From NCBI RefSeq assembly GCF_022869805.1, contig NZ_CP094974.1:2852001-2916000 (forward strand): DNA of 64,000 nt, written 5' to 3'. Positions 16,926 to 25,213 of the stretch are shown here, one piece after another. A program made the translations under genes and the position numbers. Position 1 is the stretch's first letter. Each line of letters begins with the position of its first letter. The DNA comes from Halosolutus halophilus. Its GTDB lineage: Archaea > Halobacteriota > Halobacteria > Halobacteriales > Natrialbaceae. The notes under the pieces were generated by a model that worked only from the letters and a program-made list of their open reading frames with translations, did no database searches and was not told the origin of the DNA.

Positions 16926-18044
16926 ATGAGTGATACCGAGTACCACAAACAGCTCGGGATCGGGAAATCGGCGTTCGACTCGCTCACGGAGCACATGGAG
17001 GATCGACGCTACGACGGGGTCGAGTACCGTCACGTTCCGGACTACCGTCGCGGCGTCGAGCGCGGCACCGCGTTGATCGCGGGCGAGGTCGTCCGGGGAT
17101 TTCCCAAGATCCCGCGCACGCTCGTCCTCGAGACGGGGATCCCGAACTGGTTCGACGACGAGGTCGTCGTCGAGGAGAAATTGAACGGCTACAACGTCCG
17201 GTTCGCCCGGATCGACGGCGACGTCCTCGCGTTCTCGCGGAGCGGCATGGTCTGTCCGTTCACGACCAGGTTCGTCGATCGCCTCGTCGATCTCGAACCG
17301 CTCTTCGACGCGTATCCGGAGGCGATGGTCTGTGGCGAGATGATCGGCCCGGAGAACCCCTACACCGTACACGACTACCCCGACGTCGACTCGCTGGCGT
17401 TCCGGGCGTTCGACTGGCGCGATCGACAGTCCGGCGATCCGCTTCCGGTCGACGAACGGCGGGAGCGGTACGACCGATTCGATATCCCACAGACGCGGTA
17501 CTTCGGCAGCTACGACGTCGACGACGCGGCCGGCGAGGTCGGTCGGCTCGTCCGCGAACTCGACGCCGAGGACCGGGAGGGCGTCGTGATGAAATCACCC
17601 GACGGCACCGAGCAATTGAAGTACACGACGTCGGCCGCGAACCGGGGGGACCTCGCATACGCCTTCTCGCTTCCGTTCGATTACGGGCAGGCGTTCATGT
17701 TCCGCCGGCTCATCCGCGAGGCGTTCCAGACGATCGAGTGGGACGAGTCCGCGGACGAAGCCACGGACCGCGCACACGAACTGGGCGAGGCGATCCTCCT
17801 CTCGATGCGCGACAGCATCGAGACCGTGGAAGCGGGCGAGACGGTCGGTGAACGTCACACCGTCCGGGCCAGCGCGGAGACGATCGACGTCCTCTTCGAG
17901 CATCTCCGGGGACAGGGACTCCGGATCGAGGTCGAGGCCGATCGGCGCGAGGACGGGGACCGGGTCGTCACGTTCTGCAAGCGGACGCAGGCGACGAACG
18001 ACAAGATCCGGAACTATCTCGATGGCCACGTCGTCCAGGAGTAG
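16926..18044 (+). CDS. ATP-dependent RNA ligase, Rnl3 family
   Basis: The 372-residue protein shows nucleotidyltransferase motifs in order: KLNGYNVR with the AMP-accepting lysine at about 85, a motif III region (VCGEMIGPENPY), motif IV (EGVVMKSPDG) and motif V (EQLKYTT). A C-terminal helical domain follows, as in the homodimeric Methanothermobacter/Pyrococcus ligases. Family members seal or circularise single-stranded RNA through adenylylated intermediates. The natural substrate in haloarchaea is not settled. Start ATG 16926 lies about 127 bases from the divergent gene. Confidence 0.9.
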   Translation: MSDTEYHKQLGIGKSAFDSLTEHMEDRRYDGVEYRHVPDYRRGVERGTALIAGEVVRGFPKIPRTLVLETGIPNWFDDEVVVEEKLNGYNVRFARIDGDVLAFSRSGMVCPFTTRFVDRLVDLEPLFDAYPEAMVCGEMIGPENPYTVHDYPDVDSLAFRAFDWRDRQSGDPLPVDERRERYDRFDIPQTRYFGSYDVDDAAGEVGRLVRELDAEDREGVVMKSPDGTEQLKYTTSAANRGDLAYAFSLPFDYGQAFMFRRLIREAFQTIEWDESADEATDRAHELGEAILLSMRDSIETVEAGETVGERHTVRASAETIDVLFEHLRGQGLRIEVEADRREDGDRVVTFCKRTQATNDKIRNYLDGHVVQE

Positions 18045-18105
18045 GTGACGAAACTGAGGAAGTATACGACGAGGCTGGGGATGACGCCAGCGATCGCGGG
18101 AGGCC

Positions 18106-18789
18106 TCAACTCCGGAGATTCTCGTGAATTTCCTCGATTCGTTCGCTCCCCGCGTCGACGTAGCCGCCGTGATAGCACAGCGTGTGTTCGACGTCGCGTT
18201 CGGCGAGTCGACCGACGGATTCCGTGGCACGGCTCAGGTCCGCCGTGAACTCGGGTTTCGGTCCCTCGAGCGGAGCGGCCCCGTCGGCGACGAGCGCGTC
18301 ACCGGCGATCAGCAACCCGTCCTCGGGGAACGAGAGCGAGACGTGCCCCGGCGTGTGCCCGGGGGTCGCGACGACCTCCATCGGTCCCGCGAGCGTCGGA
18401 ATTCGGACTCCGTCCGCGAGTTCGATGTCCACCTCGACCGGTTCGTACCGGTCGCCGTCGCCCTTGATCGGTTCCCGATCGCCCCTGACGTACGGTGCCT
18501 CGTCGCGATGGGTCGCGACGACTGCGTCGACGCGATCGAGCACCGCCGTCAGCCCGCCGACGTGGTCGCCGTCGTGGTGTGTGCAGACGATCAGCCAGAC
18601 GTCCGTGAGCGCGTATCCGAGATTCTGCAGGTGGACCTCGAGCGAATCCACTGCACGCTGCGGTCCGACGTCGATCAACACTAGCCCGCGATCGGTCTCG
18701 ACGACGGACGGCGTGATCGTCAGTTGGCGACCGCCGTACTCGACGTCGATCGGCAGTGCGTGAACGCCAGCTTCGTCGTGGTCGTGCAT
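18106..18789 (-). CDS. MBL-fold metallo-hydrolase
   Basis: The 227-residue protein carries the metallo-beta-lactamase HxHxDH variant THHDGDHVGG, then ATPGHTPGH, AGDALV and the final YHGGYVDAG. The first His-x-His is replaced by H-H-x-D-x-D-H (HHDGDH), which is common among hydrolase members. Substrate could be a thioester, lactone or phosphoester; glyoxalase II and lactonase subfamilies are close alternatives. ATG 18789 fits the family N terminus, and upstream frame lacks similarity. Confidence 0.85.
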   Translation of the reverse strand: MHDHDEAGVHALPIDVEYGGRQLTITPSVVETDRGLVLIDVGPQRAVDSLEVHLQNLGYALTDVWLIVCTHHDGDHVGGLTAVLDRVDAVVATHRDEAPYVRGDREPIKGDGDRYEPVEVDIELADGVRIPTLAGPMEVVATPGHTPGHVSLSFPEDGLLIAGDALVADGAAPLEGPKPEFTADLSRATESVGRLAERDVEHTLCYHGGYVDAGSERIEEIHENLRS

Positions 18790-19027
18790 ACGACACCGTT
18801 CGTCGGGGACCGAGAAAGGCTTGGGTTCTCTTCCGAGTCGTTCGCCGAGCCTCGTCACCGAACGGTCGCGGGTCCGGACCGGCGTGCAGCGGACGGTCGA
18901 TCGTCGATCCAGCCGGAGCCATCGTTCGTTCAATTCAAACGGGTTACAACGCCCTCGCTGTGTACATTCGTCGACTATCCGGGACAAAATTGAATATCTT
19001 CCAGCCGCAACCACGAGGCACCGTCCC

Positions 19028-19249
19028 ATGAGTCAGAACGTCACACTGGAACCGGTCGACGACGTTTCGGAGGACTCCACCGTCTGTCACTACGACGAGT
19101 TGAGCGAAGCGGCGAAAGAACAGTTCCCGATCCTCACCGACGATGGTCGCCGGAACGACCACGTCGACGTCGACGACGATACCATCGACGGATTGCGACG
19201 GTGTGACTTCGTCAAATACACCGACTACTACGCAATTTCGGTGAACTGA
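19028..19249 (+). CDS. Small acidic haloarchaeal protein
   Basis: The 73-residue protein contains VCHYDELSEAAKEQFPILT and ends with DFVKYTDYYAISVN. The pattern 'HYDELSEAAKxxFP' occurs in a group of small conserved haloarchaeal proteins whose function is unknown. The single Cys-x-Tyr region alone does not define a metal site. It has its own start after a 240-base spacer from the divergent MBL gene. Confidence 0.7.
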   Translation: MSQNVTLEPVDDVSEDSTVCHYDELSEAAKEQFPILTDDGRRNDHVDVDDDTIDGLRRCDFVKYTDYYAISVN

Positions 19250-19415
19250 ACGCTCTCGATCGGAATCCGCTTCTGGGGGCGCTCCCGTCGGGGTGCGCCG
19301 ATTCACACACTCGTCGACGTCAGTCGCTACTGCGCCTTCAGGACCGCTATCACCGTCTCGTCCTCCCCGGCCGCTCCAGTTCGGCCTGTATTGCGCCACT
19401 ATTTTCCTTCGATAG

Positions 19416-19434
19416 TTTTAATAATATTATATAC
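19416..19434 (+). promoter_or_regulatory. Strong TATA region of the terpene-synthase-like gene
   Basis: The stretch tttaataatattatatac is the most AT-rich of the neighbourhood and includes a perfect 10-base palindrome, ATAATATTAT. Its first part lies about 28 bases before GTG 19449, as expected for a leaderless transcript. The palindrome may serve as a regulator site or may be simply the TATA box. Confidence 0.6.
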
Positions 19435-19448
19435 GAAGAGTTTCGTAC

Positions 19449-20444
19449 GTGACGAGCGAACACCTCCAATCAGAACCCGCCGGACGAGACGAACCGGTTG
19501 CCGCAGTTCGCCAGCAGGACCTCCCCGAATCGATCGTCCCACTGCTCGAAGAGTACGACGACGCCATCGGGAACAGGGATCCGTACCTCTGGCGGTGGCT
19601 CACCCATCTCTTCCCGCAGTTCACGCTCTCGTGCGTCGCCGACGACCACGCCGAGCGCGCCCAGGACGCGAAACTGCTCTCGTCGCTGTTCGTCACCGTC
19701 GTCGACGACATCGCCGAGAAACGCGGCGATCGGGCCACGTTCGAAGAGGCGATCAAGATCCCGTTCGACTACTGTCGTGCCGATCCGGACCGGCGCGGCG
19801 TCGATGCCGAAGCGATTCGATTTCTCCGGACCGTCTGGACGGAGTTCTCGACGACGATCGAGGACAGCCCCCGCCTCGGGGAATTCGGCGACGTCCTGCA
19901 GTTCGACCTGCGACAGGTCCTGCAAGCGATCGAGTACGCGAGACTGGCCGGGTCACACCTCGAACTCGTCTCGGAGCGGGACCTCTGGCGGCACGACGTC
20001 CACAACATGATGGTCTTCGTCTACGCGGACCTCGACCTCGTGAACGCGCCGTCGTTCGACGCGAGCGAACTCGGGGCGCTACGGCGACTGGTTCGGCACA
20101 CGGAGCGGATGGCCCGGATCTGCAACTGGCTCGTTACCTGGGAGCGAGAACTCACCGAGGGAGACCCCATCTCGGGGGTCGTCATCCGCGCGCTCGAGGC
20201 CGGCATTGTCTCAGTCGATCAGCTTCGAGCCGTTCAGTCGTCACCCGCCCCGGAGACCGTCGACCCGGTGATCGAGGCGGTCAGGGACAGCGATATCGAC
20301 GCCCAGTTCCTCGCGCGCTGGCAGGACGAGTACGACGAGGCGGTGACGCTCGACGCCGACCTCGACTCCGTCGACGTGGACGCCTATCTCGCGGCCTTCG
20401 AGCGAATCCTGGTCTATCACGTCGAGAGCGACGGCCTGCTGTGA
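19449..20444 (+). CDS. Class I terpene synthase-like protein
   Basis: I do not know a named haloarchaeal family, but the 331-residue all-helical protein shows both metal motifs of class I terpene cyclases. VVDDIAEK places a DDxxE at about 86-90. CNWLVTWERELTEGD gives the N-x3-T-x3-E triad at about 226, 230 and 234. The spacing of about 140 residues is that of bacterial cyclases such as pentalenene synthase. Arg 181 lies about 45 residues before the triad, where the diphosphate-sensor Arg usually sits. The C-terminal RY pair is not evident. A prenyl diphosphate substrate is inferred. The start is GTG 19449 with a strong leaderless promoter; no prenyltransferase or P450 gene lies beside it. Confidence 0.7.
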   Translation: MTSEHLQSEPAGRDEPVAAVRQQDLPESIVPLLEEYDDAIGNRDPYLWRWLTHLFPQFTLSCVADDHAERAQDAKLLSSLFVTVVDDIAEKRGDRATFEEAIKIPFDYCRADPDRRGVDAEAIRFLRTVWTEFSTTIEDSPRLGEFGDVLQFDLRQVLQAIEYARLAGSHLELVSERDLWRHDVHNMMVFVYADLDLVNAPSFDASELGALRRLVRHTERMARICNWLVTWERELTEGDPISGVVIRALEAGIVSVDQLRAVQSSPAPETVDPVIEAVRDSDIDAQFLARWQDEYDEAVTLDADLDSVDVDAYLAAFERILVYHVESDGLL

Positions 20445-20533
20445 GTCGGATCACCGCTCGAGACGCCGGAGGGGACCTCGAACGTCGAACCACCGGTTCG
20501 TTCCGGGCCGATCGCGTCCGTCCCCGACGGTGA

Positions 20534-21697
20534 CTACCCGAGCGCGCGCTCGATCGCGGCGTCGAGGTCGGCGATCAGGTCGTCGACGTGCTCGATGCCG
20601 ACGCTCACCCGAATGAGGCTATCCGTCAGACCGGCCTCGAGACGCTCCTCGCGCGGGATCGCGGCGTGAGTCATCGGCGCGGGCTGTTCGATCAGACTCT
20701 CCACGCCGCCGAGACTCTCTGCCAGCGTGAAGACCTCGGTGTTCGAGACGACCGCGCTCGCCTCCTCGAGACTCGCGTCGAGTTCGAAACTCAGCATGCC
20801 GCCGAAGTCGTCCATCTGCTCGCGGGCGATCTCGTGGCCGGGATGTGAATCGAGGCCCGGATAGTAGACCCGATCGACGTCGGGGTGGTCGTCGAGCCAG
20901 TCGGCGATGCCGCGGGCGTTCTCGCAGTGGCGGTCCATGCGGACGGGCAGCGTCTTGGTCCCCCGGAGCACGAGGAACGACTCGAACGGGCCGGGCGTCG
21001 CGCCGACGGAGTTCTGGTAGAAGCCGAACCGCTCGTCCAGATCCGCGTCGTTCGTCAGCAGCGCGCCGCCGACGACGTCGGAGTGACCGCCGAGGTACTT
21101 GGTCAGCGAGTGCGAGACGACGTCGGCCCCGAGATCGAGCGGTCGCTGGAGGTACGGCGTCGCGAACGTGTTGTCGATCGCACAGAGCGCGTCGTTCGCG
21201 TGGGCGAGTTCGGCCGCGCCCTCGATGTCGACGATCGACATGAGCGGATTGGTGGGCGTCTCGAGCCAGAGCAGTTCCGTCTCCGGCCTGAACGCCGACT
21301 CGATCTCGTCGAGGTCGGTCATGTCGACGAACGAGAACTCGAGGTCGTAGTCCTCGTACACCTGTGTGAAGATGCGATGGGTGCCGCCGTAGACGTCGGT
21401 GCCCGTCACCACGTGGTCACCCGCCTCGAGCAGGTTGAGGACGGTGTTGATCGACGCCATGCCGCTCGAGAAACAGCGGCCGTGGTCGGCGTTCTCGAGG
21501 CTCGCGAGGTTCTCCTCGAGGTCGGTCCGGGTCGGGTTCCCCGTCCGCGAGTACTCGTAGCCGCGGTGGTCGCCGGGGGCGTCCTGTTCGTACGTCGAGT
21601 TGGCGAAGATCGGTGTCATCAGCGCCCCCGTCTCCTCGTCGGGCTCCTGGCCGGCGTGGATCGATCGAGTCTCGATCCGGAACTGGTCGTCGTCCAT
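20534..21697 (-). CDS. metB: Cystathionine gamma-synthase/lyase-type PLP enzyme
   Basis: The 387-residue protein is a typical trans-sulfuration enzyme. It has YEYSRTGNPTR near 48-57, SSGMASIN, a LWLETPTNPL region, and SHSLTKYLGGHSD, which places the PLP lysine at about 200. The C-terminal GGVESLIEQPAPMTHA contains the residues that separate synthases from lyases only weakly, so the direction (cystathionine synthesis, cystathionine cleavage or O-acylhomoserine sulfhydrylation) stays open. It is convergent with the terpene-synthase-like gene and divergent from the methanethiol oxidase gene. Confidence 0.88.
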   Translation of the reverse strand: MDDDQFRIETRSIHAGQEPDEETGALMTPIFANSTYEQDAPGDHRGYEYSRTGNPTRTDLEENLASLENADHGRCFSSGMASINTVLNLLEAGDHVVTGTDVYGGTHRIFTQVYEDYDLEFSFVDMTDLDEIESAFRPETELLWLETPTNPLMSIVDIEGAAELAHANDALCAIDNTFATPYLQRPLDLGADVVSHSLTKYLGGHSDVVGGALLTNDADLDERFGFYQNSVGATPGPFESFLVLRGTKTLPVRMDRHCENARGIADWLDDHPDVDRVYYPGLDSHPGHEIAREQMDDFGGMLSFELDASLEEASAVVSNTEVFTLAESLGGVESLIEQPAPMTHAAIPREERLEAGLTDSLIRVSVGIEHVDDLIADLDAAIERALG

Positions 21698-21828
21698 ACG
21701 CGGGCCGAGGCGGCGGAGGTAAGTTATACTGACGACTCTGCCGCAAGGGGTCGCTCACCGAGTATCGACCCGCCCTTTACTCCGGGGGACGGGTCCGTAG
21801 AAAACAGGACTGAAGGTTTGCAAATGTG

Positions 21829-21847
21829 TTTCTATAATATTTATTTA
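21829..21847 (+). promoter_or_regulatory. TATA region of the methanethiol oxidase gene
   Basis: The AT-rich run ttctataatatttatttat ends about 27 bases before ATG 21874, a strong haloarchaeal TATA box with leaderless spacing. Confidence 0.65.
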
Positions 21848-21873
21848 TGTAGTCCAGCCGCGTATCGTACCGT

Positions 21874-23265
21874 ATGGGCTCTAGCTCAGAACACCACAGC
21901 CACGCCCACGGCGAACACGAGCACCATGCCAGCGACGTGGGCTATGCAACGCCGCAAGCCGCCATCGAGCAGGCGGCCCGCGAGACCATCGGGTACGTGT
22001 CGGCCCTCTACGTCGGGACGGACCTCGACGCCCGCGACATGCTGACGGTCGTCGACCTCGACCCCGACTCGGAGACGTACTGCGAGATCATCGATCGGAT
22101 CGAGATGCCGGTCCAGGGCGACGAACTCCACCACTTCGGCTGGAACGCCTGTTCCTCGTCCTGCCACGTCGAGGGCGCACAGCGGCGGTACCTCGTCGTT
22201 CCCGGCAACCGATCGTCCCGGATCCACATCGTCGACACCGACGACCGCGAGAACCCCGAACTCGTGAAGGTGATCGAACCCGAGGAGGTATTCGAACACG
22301 ACCTCTCGGCGCCCCACACCGTCCACTGCATCCCGGACGAGAAGATCATGATCAGCATGCTCGGGAACGCGGACGGCGACCTCCCGGGGGGCTTCCTCCT
22401 CCTCGATTCGGACTTCGAGGTCGAGGGTCGCTGGGACACGCCCGGCGACATCGAGATGAACTACGACTTCTGGTACCAGCCGCGCCGGAACGTGATGGTC
22501 TCGAGCGAGTGGGCTGCACCCGCGACCTACCAGCCGGGATTCGATCTCGAGGACGTCGAAGCCGGAAAGTACGGCCAGAAGCTCCACTTCTGGAACTGGG
22601 AAGACCGGACGGTGGAGCAGACGATCGATCTCGGCGAAGAAGGGATGGTCCCGCTCGAGGTGCGGTTCCTGCACAGCCCTGACTCCGACCACGCCTACGT
22701 CGGCGCTGCGCTCTCGTCGAACATGTTCCACCTGTACAAGGAGGACGGGGAATGGCAGGCAAGCAAGGTTATCGACGTCGAACCGCGCGAGCACGAGGAC
22801 TGGGACATGCCGGTCCCCGGCCTCATCACCGACGTCGTGATCTCGATGGACGATCAGTACCTGTTCTTCTCGAACTGGCTCCACGGGGAGGTCCGCATGT
22901 ACGACATCTCCGACCGGACGAACCCACGACTGGTCGACACGGTCTCCGTCGGCGGCCTCTTCAGCGATCGCCAGGAGGTGAACGGGCGGACGATCAACGC
23001 CGGCCCGCAGATGCTCCAGCTCTCGCTGGACGGCGAGCGCCTCTACTTCACGACGTCGCTGTACTCGACCTGGGACAACCAGTTCTTCCCCGCGGAGGGC
23101 GAGGAGGGCTCGGTCATGCTGAAAGTCGACGTCGATCCCCGCAAGGGGACGATGAGGCTCGACGAGGACTTCCTCGTCGACTTCGGCGAGCTCCCCGACG
23201 GGCCCGCTCGTGCCCACGAGATCCGGTGGCCCGAGGGCGACTGCACCAGCGACATCTGGATGTGA
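21874..23265 (+). CDS. mtoX: Methanethiol oxidase / selenium-binding protein SBP56 family
   Basis: The 463-residue protein is close to human SELENBP1 along its length: DELHHFGWNACSSSC, SSRIHIVDT, LSAPHTVHC, GGFLLLDSDFEV, NYDFWYQPR, FSNWLHGEVRMYDISD, GGPQMLQLSLDG-type (AGPQMLQLSLDGERLY) and the terminal GDCTSDIWM. This family oxidises methanethiol to formaldehyde, H2S and H2O2 in a copper-dependent reaction. The N terminus is His-rich (EHHSHAHGEHEHH), which may help bind metal; there is no signal peptide, so it is probably cytoplasmic. The stop almost abuts the start of the ZIP-like permease gene. Confidence 0.92.
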   Translation: MGSSSEHHSHAHGEHEHHASDVGYATPQAAIEQAARETIGYVSALYVGTDLDARDMLTVVDLDPDSETYCEIIDRIEMPVQGDELHHFGWNACSSSCHVEGAQRRYLVVPGNRSSRIHIVDTDDRENPELVKVIEPEEVFEHDLSAPHTVHCIPDEKIMISMLGNADGDLPGGFLLLDSDFEVEGRWDTPGDIEMNYDFWYQPRRNVMVSSEWAAPATYQPGFDLEDVEAGKYGQKLHFWNWEDRTVEQTIDLGEEGMVPLEVRFLHSPDSDHAYVGAALSSNMFHLYKEDGEWQASKVIDVEPREHEDWDMPVPGLITDVVISMDDQYLFFSNWLHGEVRMYDISDRTNPRLVDTVSVGGLFSDRQEVNGRTINAGPQMLQLSLDGERLYFTTSLYSTWDNQFFPAEGEEGSVMLKVDVDPRKGTMRLDEDFLVDFGELPDGPARAHEIRWPEGDCTSDIWM

Positions 23266-23266
23266 C

Positions 23267-24103
23267 GTGCACCGAACAGCCCGCCTCGAACGAATTCGCC
23301 CGCCCCGGACGACCGTCGTCGCGATAGCCATCGCACTCGTCGCCCTCTCGATCGGGCCGGCCGTCGCCAGTGCCCACGAGACGGGAGCGAGCGCACAGGG
23401 CCACGGAGCCACGGTGCCGTTCCTCGCGGCGATCGGCCTTTCGACCCTGCTCAGCGTCGCGATCGGCCTCGGAGCGGTGCGAGGCTTCCGGTCGAAACTC
23501 GCTTGCGATCCCGCCTCCGATCCGGATCGCGACCACGAGCACGGTGACGGCGCGGCGACCCGGATCGTGACGTCGGTCCTGCTGATCCTCCTCGGACTCC
23601 TGGCGCTGCTGTCGGTCGTCGGTCAGTACGCGGCCGTCGCGATCGGCGGCGGACTCCTGGGCGGCACGGTCGCGTGGGCCGGTCGCGCCCGGGGCGTCTC
23701 GCCGCACGACGGCTGTGCCGACGCCGCGTTCGGCGCGATCGCGCTCCACCGATCGGTCGAAGGCGTCCTTGTCGCGGGGGTCTACGTCGCGAGCGCCGCG
23801 CTCGGCCTGGTCGGCTTGGCGGTCCTGACGGTGCACGCGATCGGCGAGACCGTCGCGATCGGCGGCCTGTACGCACCGGTCGGTCGGGGCTGGGCGATCG
23901 GGAGCGTCACCGGAGTTAACCTCGGGTTCCTCGCCGGAGCGCTCGTCGGACGGTACCTCATCGGCGTCGTCTCGCCGCCGATCGCGACGGTCGTCCTTGC
24001 CGGCGTCGGCGGGGTGCTTCTCGTGACGGGTATCACCGAACTCCGCGCGTCGACGCTTCGACGGGGTCGTCGACTCGACGGGGCAATGCCGGGCCCGGAA
24101 TAG
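23267..24103 (+). CDS. ZIP-like membrane protein coupled to SBP56
   Basis: From GTG 23267, one base after the SBP56 stop, the 278-residue protein has an N-terminal hydrophobic segment ending ASAHETG (possible signal or first helix). About seven further helices follow, with a His-rich loop (DRDHEHGD) near 88-94. Two helices carry ZIP-like metal motifs: ALHRSVEGVL (H161...E165-G) and TVHAIGETVAIGG (H190...E194). These resemble the HNxxEG and HExPEG motifs of ZIP metal transporters but are divergent. Linkage to a copper-dependent oxidase suggests metal supply, although a sulfur-compound role cannot be excluded. Confidence 0.7.
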   Translation: MHRTARLERIRPPRTTVVAIAIALVALSIGPAVASAHETGASAQGHGATVPFLAAIGLSTLLSVAIGLGAVRGFRSKLACDPASDPDRDHEHGDGAATRIVTSVLLILLGLLALLSVVGQYAAVAIGGGLLGGTVAWAGRARGVSPHDGCADAAFGAIALHRSVEGVLVAGVYVASAALGLVGLAVLTVHAIGETVAIGGLYAPVGRGWAIGSVTGVNLGFLAGALVGRYLIGVVSPPIATVVLAGVGGVLLVTGITELRASTLRRGRRLDGAMPGPE

Positions 24104-24189
24104 CAGGGAAGCCGATCGCCTCGCCCGTCAGCGATTGGCGATCGGATCCGGGGCGTCCCGGTTCCCGACCGCGACGACGGCGGAACGTG

Positions 24190-24200
24190 CGTTTTATAAC
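24190..24200 (+). promoter_or_regulatory. TATA box before rpl21e
   Basis: The element cgttttataac lies about 30 bases upstream of ATG 24229 and is the likely promoter of the rpl21e-rpoF operon. Confidence 0.6.
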
Positions 24201-24228
24201 CATCACCAAGTAAGAGGGGCGTACGACT

Positions 24229-24537
24229 ATGCCGAAATCTAATGGCCCTCGTCAGGGAACCCGGAACAAACTTTCCAACGATCCCCGAGACCGCGGGGGA
24301 TCGCCGCCGCAGCGAGCGATCCAGGAGTACGACGTCGGACAGAAGGTCCACCTGAAGATCGACCCGAGCGTCCCGGACGGCCGCTTCCACCCGCGTTTCG
24401 ACGGTCACACCGGCGAGGTCGTCGGGAAACAGGGGAAGGCGTTCAAGATCGAGATCAACGACCGCGGCAAGGCCAAGACGCTCATCGTGACCGCTGCCCA
24501 CCTGCGTGCCCAGGACCAGGACCAGGTCGACGTCTGA
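24229..24537 (+). CDS. rpl21e: 50S ribosomal protein L21e
   Basis: The 102-residue protein matches archaeal L21e: [39 protein letters not shown], the [19 protein letters not shown] loop, and [12 protein letters not shown]. It belongs to the large ribosomal subunit. It heads the conserved archaeal cluster followed by rpoF, DUF655 and rsmA. Confidence 0.96.
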   Translation: MPKSNGPRQGTRNKLSNDPRDRGGSPPQRAIQEYDVGQKVHLKIDPSVPDGRFHPRFDGHTGEVVGKQGKAFKIEINDRGKAKTLIVTAAHLRAQDQDQVDV

Positions 24538-24547
24538 GCCAGGACCC

Positions 24548-24904
24548 ATGACGATCTTCAAAGAGATCGTCGACGAGGAGTTCCTGACGGTCTCGGAAAC
24601 GAAGGAGCTGCTCGCCGACATCGAAGCCGAACGCGCACTGGACGAGGACCGCGAGCTGCGCTACGAACTCGCACGAGCGATCGAACACGTCAACCGGTTC
24701 ACCACGCTCGAACCCGAGGAGGCACAGGCGCTGGTCGACGACCTGCAGGAACTCGAGAAGGTCGACGAACCGACGGCGTACAAGATCGGGAACCTCCTGC
24801 CGCGCGACCGGGACGAACTTCGATCGGTGTACGCACAGCAACGGTACTCGCTGTCAGGGGACGAACTCGACGAGATTCTCAACATCGTCGCGCAGTATCG
24901 CTAA
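24548..24904 (+). CDS. rpoF: DNA-directed RNA polymerase subunit F (Rpb4-like)
   Basis: The 118-residue protein has the Rpb4/RpoF pattern: VTV-SETKELL-type (FLTVSETKELLADI) start, a helical middle, and the C-terminal HRDC-like LPRDRDELRSVYAQ...LDEILNIVAQY. It forms the stalk of archaeal RNA polymerase with RpoE. It starts 10 bases after the rpl21e stop; ATG 24548 is chosen because upstream frame lies in the rpl21e gene. Confidence 0.93.
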   Translation: MTIFKEIVDEEFLTVSETKELLADIEAERALDEDRELRYELARAIEHVNRFTTLEPEEAQALVDDLQELEKVDEPTAYKIGNLLPRDRDELRSVYAQQRYSLSGDELDEILNIVAQYR

Positions 24905-25213
24905 GAGCGACCTCGTTCGGAGCCGCTGGTTCTACGATCGCTGGCCCGTCTGCAGGTACCGCTCCACCGTGATCGAACGGGTCGAGAACCGGAGACGTCG
25001 GTAGTGGTCAGTATTCGAGGGAAATATCGGCGAACGGGCCGCACTGCGTAACGCCGAATTTCGGGCTACCGTTTCGATCTGAATCCGATCGTCATCAGAG
25101 ACGATGTAGAAGTACGCCGCGTCGTCGGAGTGACCCGGGCACTCGAACTGGAGTCTTCGGACCGGAGGATCGGTCCGATAGTTTGACTGAAGCGGGAGCG
25201 AAAGGACGAACGA
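24905..25213. other. Intergenic stretch between rpoF and mgtC-like gene
   Basis: No gene is supported in these 309 bases. A short open frame near 25052-25186 has acidic, coding-like composition (RFDLNPIVIRDDVEV) but no start codon, so it may be a decayed fragment. The region marks the point where the rpl21e-rpoF-DUF655 cluster is interrupted. Confidence 0.6.

Noticed and set aside
25052-25186. A possible gene fragment in the rpoF-mgtC spacer
   Set aside because: The frame is acidic but has no start codon and no recognisable family, so it is mentioned only as a possible scar.
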